From positions 1 through 5,472 of the forward strand of contig SLKF01000092.1 of assembly GCA_007134725.1 (NCBI GenBank): 5,472 bases of DNA, in the 5' to 3' direction. Positions 5,028 to 5,472 of this stretch are shown here, one piece after another; position 1 is the stretch's first letter; the number at the start of each line of letters is the position of its first letter. This stretch comes from Clostridiales bacterium (GTDB taxonomy: Bacteria > Bacillota > Clostridia > Peptostreptococcales > T1SED10-28). The position numbers and the translations under genes were made by a program. Below the pieces are notes generated by a model. The model saw nothing but the letters and a program-made list of their open reading frames with translations, ran no database searches and was not told where the DNA came from.

Positions 5028-5472
5028 TCATTGAAAATTGGCGCTACGAATATCAAACTTCTCCAATGGTTCCGGTCCCCTAAGCACTTTTCTTTGGACC
5101 CTAAGAACTCCCTCGGAATCCGGAACCGTTCGCCACTGTATCAGCAGGATGTTGCCTTCGGCGATTTCGATGCCGGTAATCCTTCTGGGGAATACACAGC
5201 AACCGGTATTAAAATAGGGCAACTCCCCTTGCTTTGGATACTTTACCCTATGAGTGTGTCCGCAAATAAGCATTTTTTTATGTTCTTTAATCCATTTGTT
5301 ATAGTTTCTTTCAATCTTATGCTGCTTATGAATATTTTTTACGGGACTTGCAGGACTTCGAATCCCAAAGGAATGAAGGAACCGCCAGAAGTATTTCAGG
5401 GAGAACATGGCAAAGCGCCAAAACTGAAAATTAAAAAAATCCCCCTGATGTCCGTGGACTACGAAAATTTCC
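5028..5472 (-). CDS. Metallophosphoesterase, calcineurin-like (C-terminal part, cut by window edge)
   Basis: The last 147 codons of a gene that begins beyond the right edge are visible. The frame stays open to the edge, and the internal ATG at 5408 is not the start. Two metal-site signatures of the calcineurin-like superfamily are present. HGHQGD (visible residues 6-11) is the block that usually supplies a histidine to the di-metal centre. GHTHR (71-75) supplies the last metal-binding histidines and lies before the typical strand-turn segment PYFNTGCCVFPRR. Between them is a basic and aromatic stretch of about 60 residues that looks like a lid or insertion, rich in F, W and K. The enzyme would hydrolyse a phosphomonoester or phosphodiester in the cytoplasm or at the membrane face. 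LpxH-like and other small-molecule phosphatases share the HGHQ and GHTH pattern, but the substrate is unknown. The first metal-binding motifs (DxH, GDxxD, GNHE) lie outside the window. A hairpin terminator follows, separating it from the prenyltransferase. Confidence 0.9.
   Translation of the reverse strand, partial: EIFVVHGHQGDFFNFQFWRFAMFSLKYFWRFLHSFGIRSPASPVKNIHKQHKIERNYNKWIKEHKKMLICGHTHRVKYPKQGELPYFNTGCCVFPRRITGIEIAEGNILLIQWRTVPDSEGVLRVQRKVLRGPEPLEKFDIRSANFQ

Overview
The window is about 5.5 kb of moderately AT-rich DNA. Every supportable gene lies on the minus strand, so transcription runs from high to low coordinates. Strong AGGAGG-type ribosome binding sites, a near-consensus SigA-type promoter, AT-rich intergenic spacers and the protein families together suggest a Gram-positive Bacillota, probably of the class Clostridia. 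This assignment is inference from style and gene content; there is no marker gene.

Layout in transcription order. (1) 5472-5028: the C-terminal 147 residues of a calcineurin-like metallophosphoesterase, which enters from outside the window and is closed by a long hairpin at 4911-4954. (2) 5027-4645: a 383-base stretch with no intact gene. It holds that hairpin, short repeats, and a coding-like tract with no good start and an internal amber codon, probably a gene remnant. (3) 4644-3787: a complete UbiA-family prenyltransferase whose motifs most resemble digeranylgeranylglyceryl-phosphate synthases. (4) 3665-1311: a 784-residue, two-domain FtsX/MacB-type ABC permease. (5) 1291-539: its probable partner, a 250-residue LolD/MacB-type ATPase, 19 bases after the permease, followed by a hairpin terminator at 462-501. 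(6) 387-359: a clear TTGACA-N17-TACAAT promoter driving (7) 263-1: the N-terminal 87 codons of a second, unrelated ABC ATPase of the BcrA/LanF type, which leaves the window on the left.

How the genes may work together. The permease and ATPase almost certainly form one transporter or mechanotransmission-type ABC complex that acts on substrates at or outside the membrane, such as peptides, lipids or antibiotics; the substrate cannot be read from sequence. The BcrA/LanF-like ATPase begins a separate transcription unit and presumably works with a permease encoded beyond the left edge. The prenyltransferase and phosphoesterase suit lipid or isoprenoid metabolism, but nothing in the window ties them functionally to the transporters. 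I see no CRISPR array, RNA gene, insertion sequence or phage gene. The one stretch I cannot explain is the amber-interrupted tract upstream of the prenyltransferase.
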